Source of the DNA: Acetobacter conturbans
Lineage (GTDB): Bacteria > Pseudomonadota > Alphaproteobacteria > Acetobacterales > Acetobacteraceae
DNA: 64,000 bases
NCBI RefSeq assembly: GCF_011516755.1
Contig: NZ_WOSY01000008.1
Span: forward strand, 62,001-126,000
Reading direction: 5' to 3'
A program made the translations under genes and the position numbers. The notes below the pieces were generated by a model, which was given only the letters and a program-made list of their open reading frames with translations, was not told where the DNA came from and did no database searches. Positions 46,271-55,864 of the stretch are shown in pieces. Numbering within the stretch: position 1 is the stretch's first letter; each line of letters starts with the position of its first letter.

Positions 46271-48466
46271 ATGAGTATTCACAAAACAGGCCGACCGATT
46301 TTCTTCCGTGCCGTGGTTTTGGGTTTACTCGCAAGCAGTCTTGGCATGGGGATTGCTCAGGCTGCGTCAGCCGCCCCGGCTCTTATGCCTGTGCCGCAAT
46401 CGACCTCGCCGGTTGACGGAACAGCGACACCATGTGGGCGCATGCTTCCTGTCTGGGAAAGCGGTGCAAGCCCGCTGCTCAAGCAGGCCTACAACCGCTT
46501 TCACGAGAGGTTGCGCGTTCTTGCAGGGGGCAATGCAGGGCGCGGGTCCTGCTCACTGGTGATGTCCACGAGACAGGATAAAGACTGGCTGAGCCTTGAC
46601 CAGAAAGAAAACTACCGGCTGACCATAACAGGCGACAAGGTCAGGCTCGAAGCGGACGGACCGGCCGGTATTCTGCATGCTTTTGCCACCCTGTTGCAGC
46701 TTGCCCGCACAACGCCGGATGGCGTTGTGTTTCCGGATATCCGCATCAGCGACAGCCCTCGTTTTCGTTGGCGAGGTCTCATGATCGACGTCTCGCGGCA
46801 TTTCATGTCGATCCCGGCTTTGCATCGCCAAATCGATGCGATGGAACTGACGAAGTTGAATGTGCTTCATCTGCATCTGAACGATGGGGCGGCCTTCCGT
46901 GTGGAAAGTCATGTCTTCCCGCAGCTTCAGGCTGTTAGCGCGCATGGGCAGTACTACACGCAGGCTCAAATCCGTGAACTGGTGCGCTATGCAGCGGATC
47001 GTGGCATCCGTGTCGTTCCGGAATTCGATGTGCCGGGTCATGCCCTTGCCATTCTGGAAGCCTATCCCGATCTTGCCGCCGAACCGCTGCCGTCTGCAAA
47101 TGCTGCCTGCACGGGGAGTTCCGCCTGTATCGCTGGTGGGAATGCGAACAATCCTGCACTCGATCCGACAAATCCGAATACACTGATATTCGTCGAGAAG
47201 CTTTTCGCCGAAATGGGGACGTTGTTTCCCGATAAATATTTTCATGCTGGTGGCGATGAGGTGGTCGCGTCGCAGTGGACCCGCAATCCTCGGATCATGG
47301 CCGCGATGAAAGACGGCGGTTATGCCGATAGCTCGGCATTGCAGGGAGCGTTTACGGCCAGAGTACAGGCTTTTCTGGCTGGGCAGGGAAAGACCGTGAT
47401 CGGTTGGGACGAGGTGCTGTCCGCTCCTGTCCCCAAAAACGTCGTGGCCGAAGTCTGGCGTGCGTCAAAGTGGATTGGCACCGCGACGCAGGCCGGACAC
47501 CCGGTGATCGTCTCATCCGGCTATTATCTCGATCTCCTGCGTCCTGCCCGCGAGCATTATCAGGTCGATCCCTATGATGTGAAAGCCACTGGTCTTTTCG
47601 GGGAAGAACTGGATTACGCGCACAGTACTCACTTCCGGCTTGCGGATGCCTTCGCACTCGACCCGGGGATGTCTCCGCTAACAGGCACGCAGGAAAATCT
47701 TGTGCTGGGTGGAGAGGCTGCGCTCTGGACGGAGGTTGTGTCGAAACCGATGCTTGACCAGCGACTATGGCCCCGTGCGGCAGTGCTCGCCGAGCGTTTC
47801 TGGTCGCCCGCTTCCGTCCGGGACATCTCTGATATGGAACGTCGGCTCCCGCTGGTTGAGCAGCGGCTTGAAACACTAGCGCTTCAGACAAAGCAGGATC
47901 ACCGTGCAATGGTTGCCCGTTTTGGGACGTCATCCACTGAGGCCATCAATTCTTTGCTCGATGTCACGAGTCCAGTCCGGAATTACACGATTAACCGGAT
48001 GGCGAAAAAAGCAGGCGATGCCATTCTTTCCTGGCCCATTGCGATTGCAACACCGGACTCTTTTTCTGCCCTCAGATTCAATTCTCTGGCGGACGCTTAT
48101 GTTCATGGTGATGGAAGTGGGAAAGCAGAGCTGGAAAAATCGCTGAAAGGCTGGGTGGATAATGCGGCCCGCTTTCAGAAAGAGTCTCAGAATATCCCGG
48201 CACTGGAAATGGTAAGGCCAATTTCTGAGCAGCTTTCTCATCTGGCGCAGGCAGGTCTCGACGCGCTGGAGGGCAAGGAAGATGAAACGCACCTGACCGC
48301 AGCAAGAATATTGCTGAAGCAACAGGAGCAGGCATTGGCGGCGTCATCCTGGCAACTGTTGCCGCCACCGCTGCCCCAGCCTCCCGGCGGGTTGCTGATT
48401 GATATCCTGCCGGGTATTCGCGCTTTGGTGGAGAGAGAGTCTGCGCCTAATGGAAAAAACCCATAG
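46271..48466 (+). CDS. Exported beta-N-acetylhexosaminidase (GH20)
   Basis: GH20 enzymes remove terminal GlcNAc/GalNAc from chitin- or peptidoglycan-type oligosaccharides by substrate-assisted catalysis. The 731-residue protein has a signal peptide (AQAAS near residue 32) and a GH20b N-domain (about 60-150). The TIM barrel starts at FRWRGLMIDVSRHFM with HLHLNDGAAFR, and the catalytic pair is D-E in HAGGDEV. EVWRASKW is in the active-site region. A ~170-residue C-terminal helical part ends in a Pro-rich stretch. ATG at 46271 has GGAG 9 nt upstream. Substrate is not determined. Confidence 0.92.
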   Translation: MSIHKTGRPIFFRAVVLGLLASSLGMGIAQAASAAPALMPVPQSTSPVDGTATPCGRMLPVWESGASPLLKQAYNRFHERLRVLAGGNAGRGSCSLVMSTRQDKDWLSLDQKENYRLTITGDKVRLEADGPAGILHAFATLLQLARTTPDGVVFPDIRISDSPRFRWRGLMIDVSRHFMSIPALHRQIDAMELTKLNVLHLHLNDGAAFRVESHVFPQLQAVSAHGQYYTQAQIRELVRYAADRGIRVVPEFDVPGHALAILEAYPDLAAEPLPSANAACTGSSACIAGGNANNPALDPTNPNTLIFVEKLFAEMGTLFPDKYFHAGGDEVVASQWTRNPRIMAAMKDGGYADSSALQGAFTARVQAFLAGQGKTVIGWDEVLSAPVPKNVVAEVWRASKWIGTATQAGHPVIVSSGYYLDLLRPAREHYQVDPYDVKATGLFGEELDYAHSTHFRLADAFALDPGMSPLTGTQENLVLGGEAALWTEVVSKPMLDQRLWPRAAVLAERFWSPASVRDISDMERRLPLVEQRLETLALQTKQDHRAMVARFGTSSTEAINSLLDVTSPVRNYTINRMAKKAGDAILSWPIAIATPDSFSALRFNSLADAYVHGDGSGKAELEKSLKGWVDNAARFQKESQNIPALEMVRPISEQLSHLAQAGLDALEGKEDETHLTAARILLKQQEQALAASSWQLLPPPLPQPPGGLLIDILPGIRALVERESAPNGKNP

Positions 48467-48576
48467 GAACATGAGTCTTTTCATATGAAAGGTGGCGTCA
48501 GTATTTATGAAAATATTGACGGTTTTACTCAAAAGCCATTCATCCGCTCTATATAATTTTCGATTCCTTCTGGTGA

Positions 48577-50472
48577 TTACTCTCCAGTAGTGCTCCGCCG
48601 TGCTTCCAGCGAAACAGCCATGACCATGGCCGCGACCCAGCCGATCAAGGTCCATCCAAGGAAAAAATTGACGGCAAAAACAGCCGGTTTGCGGATCGTG
48701 TCCCGGAGGCAGGCGACGATGAAGGGCACGAAATAGAGAGTGAAGGCCGACACCAGAAAAAGGATCGATAGCGCAAAGGAAAGTCCGAAGAGCGACCATC
48801 CCGTCTTCTGATAGCTGATGACAGAAGAAGAGGATGTGATGACAGAGTCAGACGATCCGGAAACCGGTGTTGCCGATTTCTGTTCCTGTGTGGCGAGTTG
48901 CTGCGGGAGAGCAGGGGCGAGTGGATGCCCCATCAGGATCACCGCGTCTGCATCGGACAGGAAAGGCGAGGATTCAGGCTGCTGTGTTTCGTGTTTCCAC
49001 GCAGTGATCGCGGCCCGTGTCGATTCACCATAGACTCCGTCCGCAATAGACCCTGCGGGCAGATAACCGAGAGCGATCAGGCGGCGCTGTAAAGCGATAT
49101 GATCGCCGATGGGGCGCTTCGATTCCTCCAGAGCAGCTCCTGAAAGGCGAGCGCGATAGGCCTCGGAAAGGCGATCCATGCCAGCCGCATAACAGGCTGT
49201 CGCATCCGGTGGGACTGTCTGGTCGGCAGCTCCCGGCACAGGCAGTCCGCACTGCTGATCGACGGCATTTTCCGCGAGAATGATTTCCTGCTTGAGGCCT
49301 TTCCATCCGGCTGGCCCAACAACCGCCCGAAGAGCGTAATAGACCTGATCGAACTGGAGTTCGTGTTGCGCGGCCGCGCTGTTTTCACACAGCATCGTCG
49401 CCACACCATTCTTTTGCGGCGGTGTCAGGCAGGAAAAATCAGGATGGTAGCGACTGGCTTCGCGAATGGCGCTTTCCGCGTCAGGAGCCACGGCGAGGGC
49501 TTGTTGCGGGGTCACATATCCTTTTGCCACAAGAAAACCTGCGAGTGCCTGTGGAAAGGGTAATGGCGCCTGTTCTTCCGGCGTGCATTCTGCGTCCGCC
49601 CGGCTGCCGAGAGAGCAGAGTGACGGTGAAAACCCTGCGTCGATTTCATGATCGTATCGCGGAAGCATGTAGGCCCAGCCTTCAGCGAACTGGTCCATGT
49701 TCGCTTTCATGGCCACATAATAGGCCAGAAAGCCGTTGGGTTCGTTCCGGTTCTGCTGCACCCAGAACCCTTCGTTCTCGTGCAGTTCCTGTGCGAGGTA
49801 GGAACGGGAGGCCGGATCGGTGGTCACATTGACCAGATGGCCGCCCTGATAACGATAGATGAGGGAAGGGGTATAAGAGCCTGCGTGCGAAGCAAACGTA
49901 TAGAGAAAGCTTTCGTCACCGGCGATGATTTCCGGCACTTTGTCGCCGTCGATGTCAGCGAACTGGGGGCGTCCCTCTCCGGCCAGTTCAGAGGGTTTTG
50001 TTGCTGTCCACGCACCCTCTTTGGTGGTACCGATGATGCTGGTCAGTGCGCAGCAGTGTGCGCCGCCCGTATAAACCGAGACGACGGCCTGCGGTAGCGG
50101 AGCATTCGCATCGAGACGACGCACATCAAGTTGCAGGTCACGCACGTCGCTGCCGTCACGGTTATAGGGAGTCAGCGACGCCATGAAAGGCAGTCGTTCC
50201 GGGCGGCTGCTGTCCGTGAGAGTGAGGGTCGCCATGCGGCAGGCCCCCGAGGCGAAGCCGTCTTCGTCACCGAGCAGGGTAGGAACGCCGCAATCGCTCT
50301 TCTGCTGCAGGTCCACCGCTGCCTTCAGCCCCTCAGCAGAAGCGGAGACATGCTCATGATCGGCCAGTTCGGCATTGGCCAGGGGGGGGACGGTGTTGTC
50401 CCCGCGTGCCAGGGCCTCACCGGACAGGACCAGTAGCGCCGTGGCGCCAAGGGCTGCCTTTCTGAACATCAT
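48577..50472 (-). CDS. Multi-domain envelope protein: LprI-like, peptidoglycan-binding and superinfection-immunity-type membrane domain
   Basis: I do not know this 631-residue combination as a named protein. It has a signal peptide (ALARGD near residue 22), and a ~250-residue N-terminal part with a calcium-loop/FG-GAP-like motif (FADIDGDKVPEIIAGD). A cysteine-containing helical LprI-like region follows (ENAVDQQCGLP...CYAAGMDRLSEAYRARL), then a PG_binding_1 domain (LQRRLIALGYLPAGSIADGVYGESTRAAITAW). A Ser-rich linker leads to two C-terminal membrane helices ending NFFLGWTLIGWVAAMVMAV, the pattern of superinfection immunity (Imm) proteins. ATG at 50472 has GGGG 9 nt upstream. It may monitor or modify the cell wall, which is inferred. 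Confidence 0.75.
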   Translation of the reverse strand: MMFRKAALGATALLVLSGEALARGDNTVPPLANAELADHEHVSASAEGLKAAVDLQQKSDCGVPTLLGDEDGFASGACRMATLTLTDSSRPERLPFMASLTPYNRDGSDVRDLQLDVRRLDANAPLPQAVVSVYTGGAHCCALTSIIGTTKEGAWTATKPSELAGEGRPQFADIDGDKVPEIIAGDESFLYTFASHAGSYTPSLIYRYQGGHLVNVTTDPASRSYLAQELHENEGFWVQQNRNEPNGFLAYYVAMKANMDQFAEGWAYMLPRYDHEIDAGFSPSLCSLGSRADAECTPEEQAPLPFPQALAGFLVAKGYVTPQQALAVAPDAESAIREASRYHPDFSCLTPPQKNGVATMLCENSAAAQHELQFDQVYYALRAVVGPAGWKGLKQEIILAENAVDQQCGLPVPGAADQTVPPDATACYAAGMDRLSEAYRARLSGAALEESKRPIGDHIALQRRLIALGYLPAGSIADGVYGESTRAAITAWKHETQQPESSPFLSDADAVILMGHPLAPALPQQLATQEQKSATPVSGSSDSVITSSSSVISYQKTGWSLFGLSFALSILFLVSAFTLYFVPFIVACLRDTIRKPAVFAVNFFLGWTLIGWVAAMVMAVSLEARRSTTGE

Positions 50473-50775
50473 GATGCGTATCCCCTGATTTTTCCTCACA
50501 TTACAGACCCTTTTGCCGCTCTGCCACGACTTTGGTCATTCTTCATGAAAGTCACCGCAGAGGATGTTGCGGAGCGGCTGTGGCAAAAGCTGCCTCCAAA
50601 TCGAGAACATCTTCAGGAGGCGTGTGTGGGTTTTTGCGCCCCGAAGCGGAGCGGCCATACGGACCCTGAGCAGCGGCTCGCCAGCCGAGAGATTTTGCAG
50701 CCCGTGCTCGGTCTGACGCTTCCGGGAAAGATGCTACAGTGACTGTTCTTGTTCTCGCTCTCCGGAAGGTTTCCT
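50473..50775. other. Divergent intergenic region
   Basis: No supported gene. A 65-codon plus-strand frame (50545-50742) has no ribosome site and no recognisable relative. Promoters of both divergent genes should be here. Confidence 0.4.
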
Positions 50776-52626
50776 GTGCAGGATCATGCCGCCCCGTATT
50801 CCGCTGAAGATGCCTTCAGGGATCTGAAAATCCGTCTGGCCGAGCAACCCGGTGATCCTGTTCTGCTCCATGCCCTGGCCCGCGCGGCCTTCGATCTCCA
50901 GCGATATGATCTTGCCGTTGCCTATGCCGGGCTGGCCGTAAAAACCGATCCGCGCGGGGCCTTTCACATCACGCTGGGACTGGCATTGCGGTGTCTGGGG
51001 CATGCGGCTGCCGGATTGTCCGCACTGCGCGTGGCCGCTCTCACCGATCCGGATAATCCTTCCACACATCTTGCGCTTTTCGAGGCTCTCGAGGCGGATG
51101 GCGAGATCGTCGATGCGGAAGCCGAGTTGCGCTTCGCACTGGAACTCCGCCCGATGGAAGCCGGATACCATCTGGTTCTGGCTCGGTTTCTTGAACGGCA
51201 GGGACGTTTTCCGGACGCGCGCGAGGCAGCCCGGCGTGCCACAAGGCTTGCTGCTTCCGACGATGTCGCATCCCGCCAGAACGAGGCGCAACTGCTTGCC
51301 CGCATGGGCGAGGTGCAGGCGGCTGAACCCTTGTTTGCGCGCATACGGGATCTGCAACCCGATGACCCGGCGGCTCTCGCCAATCACGGCGCGATGTTGT
51401 TTGAACTCGGGCGATTTGATCAGGCGGCAGATGCGCTGGAGCAATCCGTTGAACATGCACCGCCAACAGCTGAAACTCTGACGAATCTAGGGCTCGTGCG
51501 CATGGCGGTCGGGGACCTTGCTGGAGCGGATGAGGTGTTTTCGCAAGCGGAAAGCATGAAGCCCGAAGATGCCCGCATCATGTTGAATCGCGGGACGTTA
51601 TTGAATGACCTGGGTAGGCGGCAGGACGCTGAAAAGCTTTTCCGGCGTGTCATGGCAGAATATGCCGGAACGCCTGATGCGGTGCGTGCTCGCTTCAATC
51701 TTGCGACGGTCGAATTGGCGGAAGGCCGGTTCGAGGAAGGCTGGGGCGATTTCGAAGCCCGCAAAACTCTTGTGCGCCCCTTGCCACGTGTGGATCTGGC
51801 AGACTGGGATGGAACGGAAAGAGCAGGGCCGGTCCTGTTATGTGGCGAGCAGGGGCTGGGTGATTTCATCCAGTTCCTGCGCTTTGTGCCGCAGGCGGCG
51901 GCCCGGGCTCCCGTCACGTTGCTTGTGCCGGAAACCTTGCACCGCCTTGTCGAGGATTCTTTCGAACTGCCGTTCTGGCAGGAGATGAGGCGAATAGGTC
52001 GGCTGAAGCTCTGCTCGTCCGCGACAGACAGCAAGGCGACGGTCAGAGCCTCGGTTCTGAGCCTGCCAAGACTTCTCGGTGAGAATTTACCGGGCTGGGG
52101 CGGTCCCTATCTTCTTTTCTATCCGGAAAAATCCCTAAAAAGAAAGAAAGCTTTGCGGGTGGGGCTCTGCTGGGCAGGAAATCCGAATTACAGGTTCGAT
52201 CGCCGTCGTTCGATCGATTTCGATCTTCTTGCTCCCCTTCTGAATGTGCCCGGCATTCAATGGGTTTCTCTGACCGCTATAAAAACGCCTGATGGTTTGG
52301 AGCCGCTTCCGGAAGGGGATATGGCGTCCACGGCTGCGGTCATCAGCAGTCTTGACCTTGTCATTTCCGTCGATACCGCCATCGCACATCTTGCCGGGGC
52401 CATGGGAAAACCGTTCTGGCTTCTCAATCGCTTTGGTGGCGACTGGCGTTGGGCCGAAGGTAACTGGGACCAACGCACGGGTCGTCATCTCTGGTATCCG
52501 CAGGTCCGCCTGTTTGAGCAGCAGACTTCGGATTTGCCGAGGGTGGCATGGCGTGACCCGGTCAGTGAGGTTGCGGCTGCCCTCACTGAGATGGCGAGCA
52601 GACCGTCCAGTATCGAAAGGCATTGA
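50776..52626 (+). CDS. TPR-repeat protein with C-terminal glycosyltransferase-like (GT9/GT41-type) domain
   Basis: About the first 330 of 616 residues are tandem TPRs (for example DDPAALANHGAMLFELGRFDQAADALEQSVE and EDARIMLNRGTLLNDLGRRQDAEKLFRRVM). The C-terminal ~280 residues resemble the heptosyltransferase/O-GlcNAc-transferase-like fold: LLCGEQGLGDFIQFLRF, VGLCWAGNPNYRFDRRRSIDFDLLAPLL, and DLVISVDTAIAHLAGAMGKP. This layout is common in alphaproteobacteria, without a proven function. GTG at 50776 is preferred (GGAAGG 7 nt upstream) to a TTG nine codons earlier. A role in glycosylating a surface polymer or protein is inferred. Confidence 0.85.
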   Translation: MQDHAAPYSAEDAFRDLKIRLAEQPGDPVLLHALARAAFDLQRYDLAVAYAGLAVKTDPRGAFHITLGLALRCLGHAAAGLSALRVAALTDPDNPSTHLALFEALEADGEIVDAEAELRFALELRPMEAGYHLVLARFLERQGRFPDAREAARRATRLAASDDVASRQNEAQLLARMGEVQAAEPLFARIRDLQPDDPAALANHGAMLFELGRFDQAADALEQSVEHAPPTAETLTNLGLVRMAVGDLAGADEVFSQAESMKPEDARIMLNRGTLLNDLGRRQDAEKLFRRVMAEYAGTPDAVRARFNLATVELAEGRFEEGWGDFEARKTLVRPLPRVDLADWDGTERAGPVLLCGEQGLGDFIQFLRFVPQAAARAPVTLLVPETLHRLVEDSFELPFWQEMRRIGRLKLCSSATDSKATVRASVLSLPRLLGENLPGWGGPYLLFYPEKSLKRKKALRVGLCWAGNPNYRFDRRRSIDFDLLAPLLNVPGIQWVSLTAIKTPDGLEPLPEGDMASTAAVISSLDLVISVDTAIAHLAGAMGKPFWLLNRFGGDWRWAEGNWDQRTGRHLWYPQVRLFEQQTSDLPRVAWRDPVSEVAAALTEMASRPSSIERH

Positions 52627-52641
52627 AAACCAGGGAATGGA

Positions 52642-53484
52642 TCAGGATTTTTCTTTCGCTTTCACCTGCCGCCAGAGGGCGTCCAGTTTCTCCACGTCGC
52701 AGTCCGTCGGCGTCTGTCCATTCTCGGCGAGAACGTCTTCCACGGCTTCGAAGCGCCTCGTGAATTTGGCGTTCGCCTGTCGGAGACATGCTTCCGGATC
52801 GAGATCCAGACGACGCGCGAGACTGGCGACGGAAAACAGCAGGTCACCAATTTCATCCTGCAAGGCGGTCCGATCGCCGGACGCGATTTCCGCTTCCACT
52901 TCGGCCATTTCCTCATGAACCTTGGCGACGACACCGCTCACATCGGGCCAGTCGAATCCGACCCGCGCAGCGCGTGCAGCCAGCTTGCGTGCCCGCAGCA
53001 GTGCGGGAAGGGCGAGAGGGATGCCAGCCAGAGCGCCATGCTCCGCGCGAGCCTTGCGCTCGGTTTCCTTGTTCTGCTCCCACTGCGCCGACAGGGCGCT
53101 CCTGTCCTCGCGGATATCCTGTGCATCGGCAAACACATGTGGATGGCGACGCACCATCTTGTCGGCAATGCGCCGCGTAACGCCCGCAAAATCGAAACGC
53201 TCGCTTTCCTCCGCGATGCGGGACTGGAAAACGACCTGAAGCAGAAGGTCGCCCAGTTCATCGGCGACCTCGCCCCAAGCTTCGCGATCAATGGCGTCGG
53301 ATACCTCGTAGGCTTCCTCGATCGCATAGGGTGCCACGGTCGCCGGTGTCTGCTGCACATCCCATGCACATCCCGTTTCCGGATCTCTCAGTCGCGCCAT
53401 AATCTGAAGGAGGCGTTCGAGTTCATGGCCGGCGCTGGCCACGGAGGCATCCATGAAGGTTTCGGAAGGAAAGGATTTGCTCAT
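52642..53484 (-). CDS. mazG: Nucleoside triphosphate pyrophosphohydrolase MazG
   Basis: MazG hydrolyses NTPs and dNTPs to monophosphates, removing aberrant nucleotides. The 280-residue protein has two MazG domains. The first carries EEAYEVSDAI...ADELGDLLLQVV (the EExxE and ExxD metal motif) and the second HEEMAEVEAEI...DEIGDLLFSV. It also has the KMVRRHPHVF signature between them. ATG at 53484 (MSKSF) was preferred to a TTG five codons upstream. It converges with the TPR gene, with only 15 nt between stops. Confidence 0.94.
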   Translation of the reverse strand: MSKSFPSETFMDASVASAGHELERLLQIMARLRDPETGCAWDVQQTPATVAPYAIEEAYEVSDAIDREAWGEVADELGDLLLQVVFQSRIAEESERFDFAGVTRRIADKMVRRHPHVFADAQDIREDRSALSAQWEQNKETERKARAEHGALAGIPLALPALLRARKLAARAARVGFDWPDVSGVVAKVHEEMAEVEAEIASGDRTALQDEIGDLLFSVASLARRLDLDPEACLRQANAKFTRRFEAVEDVLAENGQTPTDCDVEKLDALWRQVKAKEKS

Positions 53485-53605
53485 GCTGCCGTCCGTCAAT
53501 GCTGGGAAAGGGAGGATAGGGAGGCACAGTGTCGGGATGTGCGGGAGATATGCAACAGGGGTCGTCGGTCAGAAAAGCGAGGATGGTTTTGACGTCGGCG
53601 TGAGC

Positions 53606-54370
53606 ATGGTGAAAAATCGGCTCATGGCATCGCGAACATCCAAAACATCCACTTCTGCCCCTGATGACGAAGGGGAGCGCCTTCCAAACGGCACGGCTAT
53701 CGCGCCACGCGACATGACGAAAGCGGAACTTGGCCGGTTTCTCGCCGATCTTGCCAGGGCTTGGCCCGAGGCACAGACCGAACTGGTGTTCGCGACCCCC
53801 TACCAGCTGCTCGTCTCCACGGTGCTGGCCGCGCAGGCCACTGACAGTTCCGTCAACCGTGCGACACCCGCCCTGTTCGCCATCGCGCCCGGTCCGGCTG
53901 AAATGGCGGCCTTAGGGGAGGAGCAGGTGGGAGAACATATCCGCACCATCGGCTTGTGGCGCAACAAGGCGAAGAATGTCGTCGCTCTTTCCCGTGATCT
54001 GGTGGCGCGTTACAGCGGCGAGGTGCCCGCCACTCGCGAGGAGCTTGAAGCGCTTCCCGGCGTGGGGCGAAAGACGGCGAACGTGGTGCTCAATGTCGCC
54101 TACGGGTTGCCCGCCATGCCGGTGGACACGCATTGCTATCGTCTTGCCAACCGGACCGGGCTGGCGCGTGGGAAGACCGTTCTGGACGTCGAACGAGCGC
54201 TGGAAGCCCGGATTCCCCGAGACCTGCTGCGGGACTCCCATCACTGGCTGATTCTGCAGGGACGTTACGTCTGCAAGGCGCGTCGTCCCGAATGCTGGCG
54301 CTGCGTCGCCACACATGATTGTCTGTATCCGGAAAAGGAACTGATTGCTCCCAGACGGACGAAATCCTGA
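53606..54370 (+). CDS. nth: Endonuclease III
   Basis: Nth is a DNA glycosylase/AP lyase that removes oxidised pyrimidines. The core (from about residue 37) has the helix-hairpin-helix ELEALPGVGRKTANVVL with catalytic lysine, the catalytic aspartate in VDTHCYRLANR, and the [4Fe-4S] ligands C-X6-C-X2-C-X5-C in CKARRPECWRCVATHDC. The start is uncertain: ATG 53606, 53624 and 53714 are possible. The first gives 254 residues with a 36-residue low-complexity extension, common in alphaproteobacterial homologues. Confidence 0.93.
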   Translation: MVKNRLMASRTSKTSTSAPDDEGERLPNGTAIAPRDMTKAELGRFLADLARAWPEAQTELVFATPYQLLVSTVLAAQATDSSVNRATPALFAIAPGPAEMAALGEEQVGEHIRTIGLWRNKAKNVVALSRDLVARYSGEVPATREELEALPGVGRKTANVVLNVAYGLPAMPVDTHCYRLANRTGLARGKTVLDVERALEARIPRDLLRDSHHWLILQGRYVCKARRPECWRCVATHDCLYPEKELIAPRRTKS

Positions 54371-54727
54371 GGGGAGGGGTGGGCGTCGTATTGATTCTGC
54401 TTCCGATTAGAAACAGGATTACAGTGCGTTACACAGCATCATGTCTGAGGAAAGCCGCAATCGTCACTAAAATGCAATACCATGATATCGGACGGTAACA
54501 GTATGACTGCGACGCCTCACCAGTTGCGTGGGGGAGTGCAGTGTTCTACGTGCAGACACGCCGTTGCTGGCAGGTCTGCGGTGTCGTCAGTCGCGGGAGT
54601 GCTTTCAGGGCGTGCCTTTCCCTTATTTTCCACACCCTGTTCGTGATGAAAAAGTATGAACCCAGCGACTTCAGGTTCACCTGCGTGCTTTCGGCGCGTG
54701 GTCGCCTGCTTGGAATGGCCTGACATT
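54371..54727. other. Intergenic region nth/efflux operon
   Basis: No gene is supported. It should contain the promoter and any metal- or stress-response operator of the efflux operon, but I recognised no operator. No regulator gene is adjacent. Confidence 0.4.
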
Positions 54728-55864
54728 GTGGTGACCGCTTTTCGCTCGCGTGGCGTCTGGTCGCTCAGACTGTTTGCCGGGTTCCTTGTGGGGACTTTTT
54801 CCTGCTGCGGTCCCGCCGTGGTGGCAGTCCACGCGGAAAGTGTGCCCGATGTCCAGCATAAGGCGGATGGAGCCATCATCGTGCGCGAAGGCTCGCCGGT
54901 GGACAAACGCCTCACGATCGGGCCCGTCACGATCAATGACTGGAACCGTGGCACGACCGCGCCCGGCACGATCGTCGCGGAACCAGCCCGTAACGTCACC
55001 GTTTTCCCACCCGCGACGGGCCGCATTCTGGATGTCGCCGTGCGTGTCGGCGAGCATGTGGATGCCGGTGATGAAATCGCCCACATCGTGTCCGCGGATG
55101 CAGCTCAGGCTTCCGCCGACGAGCGAAAGGCGCAGGCTGCCCTCGATCTTGCCCGCCGGACGCTGAACCGGGCGCAGGCCGTTCTCGCGGCAGGCGGAGA
55201 TGCGGTCAGGGACGTGGAGAGTGCCCGCATGGCCTATGCGCAGGCGCAGGCGGAGGAGCAGCGGACAAGCACGCAACTGAATTCCCTCTCCACCAGCGAG
55301 AATGCCGGAGGCGTCATCACGCTGCGTTCGCCCATCGAAGGAGATGTCGGCAGCGTCAACACGACAGCCGGAATGAATGTGGTCGATATCACCCAGCCGC
55401 TGGCGGTGGTGACGAACATTGCCGAGGTCTGGGCGGTCGCCAGTATTCCCGAGCGCGATATCAGCAGCATTGAACTCGGGCAGGCGGTCAATCTCTCGCT
55501 TTCCGCTTTTCCCAACCAGATATTCCATTCAAGCGTTTCGGGTATCGAGCCGATCATGCAGGCCGATACACAGGTGCTTATGGTGAGGGCGATCCTGCCC
55601 AACATCGACCGCAAGCTGCATCCGAACATGTATGCCAACATGACAGTCATGGCGCCGGAACCCATCACCATTGCGGTGCCGCAATCGGCGCTCGTCATGA
55701 ACAATGACAGTGTCACCGTCTTTGTCGAAGTGCACCCGCACGAATTCCAGCGACGTGCCGTTCATGTGATTTATGATGACGGCCCTCTGTGCCGGGTGAC
55801 TTCCGGCCTCTCTTCCACCGATCGTATCGTCACATCAGGCGCGGTATTGCTCAACGATGATTGA
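54728..55864 (+). CDS. RND efflux periplasmic adaptor (CusB/CzcB-like membrane fusion protein)
   Basis: The adaptor links the inner-membrane pump to the outer-membrane channel. From GTG at 54728 the signal peptide is well formed (FRSRGVWSLRLFAGFLVG, cleavage near VHAES); an ATG at 54656 gives a 24-residue longer, unlikely N-terminus. The protein has a lipoyl half (ATGRILDVAVRVGEHVDAGDEIAHI), a short coiled-coil hairpin (about 115-180), a second lipoyl half (ITLRSPIEGDVGSVNTTAGMNV), and a beta-barrel. No metal-binding His or Met cluster is evident. The 3' end overlaps the pump gene by 8 nt. Confidence 0.88.
   Translation: MVTAFRSRGVWSLRLFAGFLVGTFSCCGPAVVAVHAESVPDVQHKADGAIIVREGSPVDKRLTIGPVTINDWNRGTTAPGTIVAEPARNVTVFPPATGRILDVAVRVGEHVDAGDEIAHIVSADAAQASADERKAQAALDLARRTLNRAQAVLAAGGDAVRDVESARMAYAQAQAEEQRTSTQLNSLSTSENAGGVITLRSPIEGDVGSVNTTAGMNVVDITQPLAVVTNIAEVWAVASIPERDISSIELGQAVNLSLSAFPNQIFHSSVSGIEPIMQADTQVLMVRAILPNIDRKLHPNMYANMTVMAPEPITIAVPQSALVMNNDSVTVFVEVHPHEFQRRAVHVIYDDGPLCRVTSGLSSTDRIVTSGAVLLNDD

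Noticed and set aside
48577..48800. Independent superinfection-immunity gene at the end of the envelope protein
   Set aside because: The segment is in frame with the upstream domains and no separate start or ribosome site is evident, so it is treated as a domain.
50545..50742. Possible 65-residue gene between the divergent envelope genes
   Set aside because: No ribosome site, no homologue recognised, and it occupies the expected promoter space.
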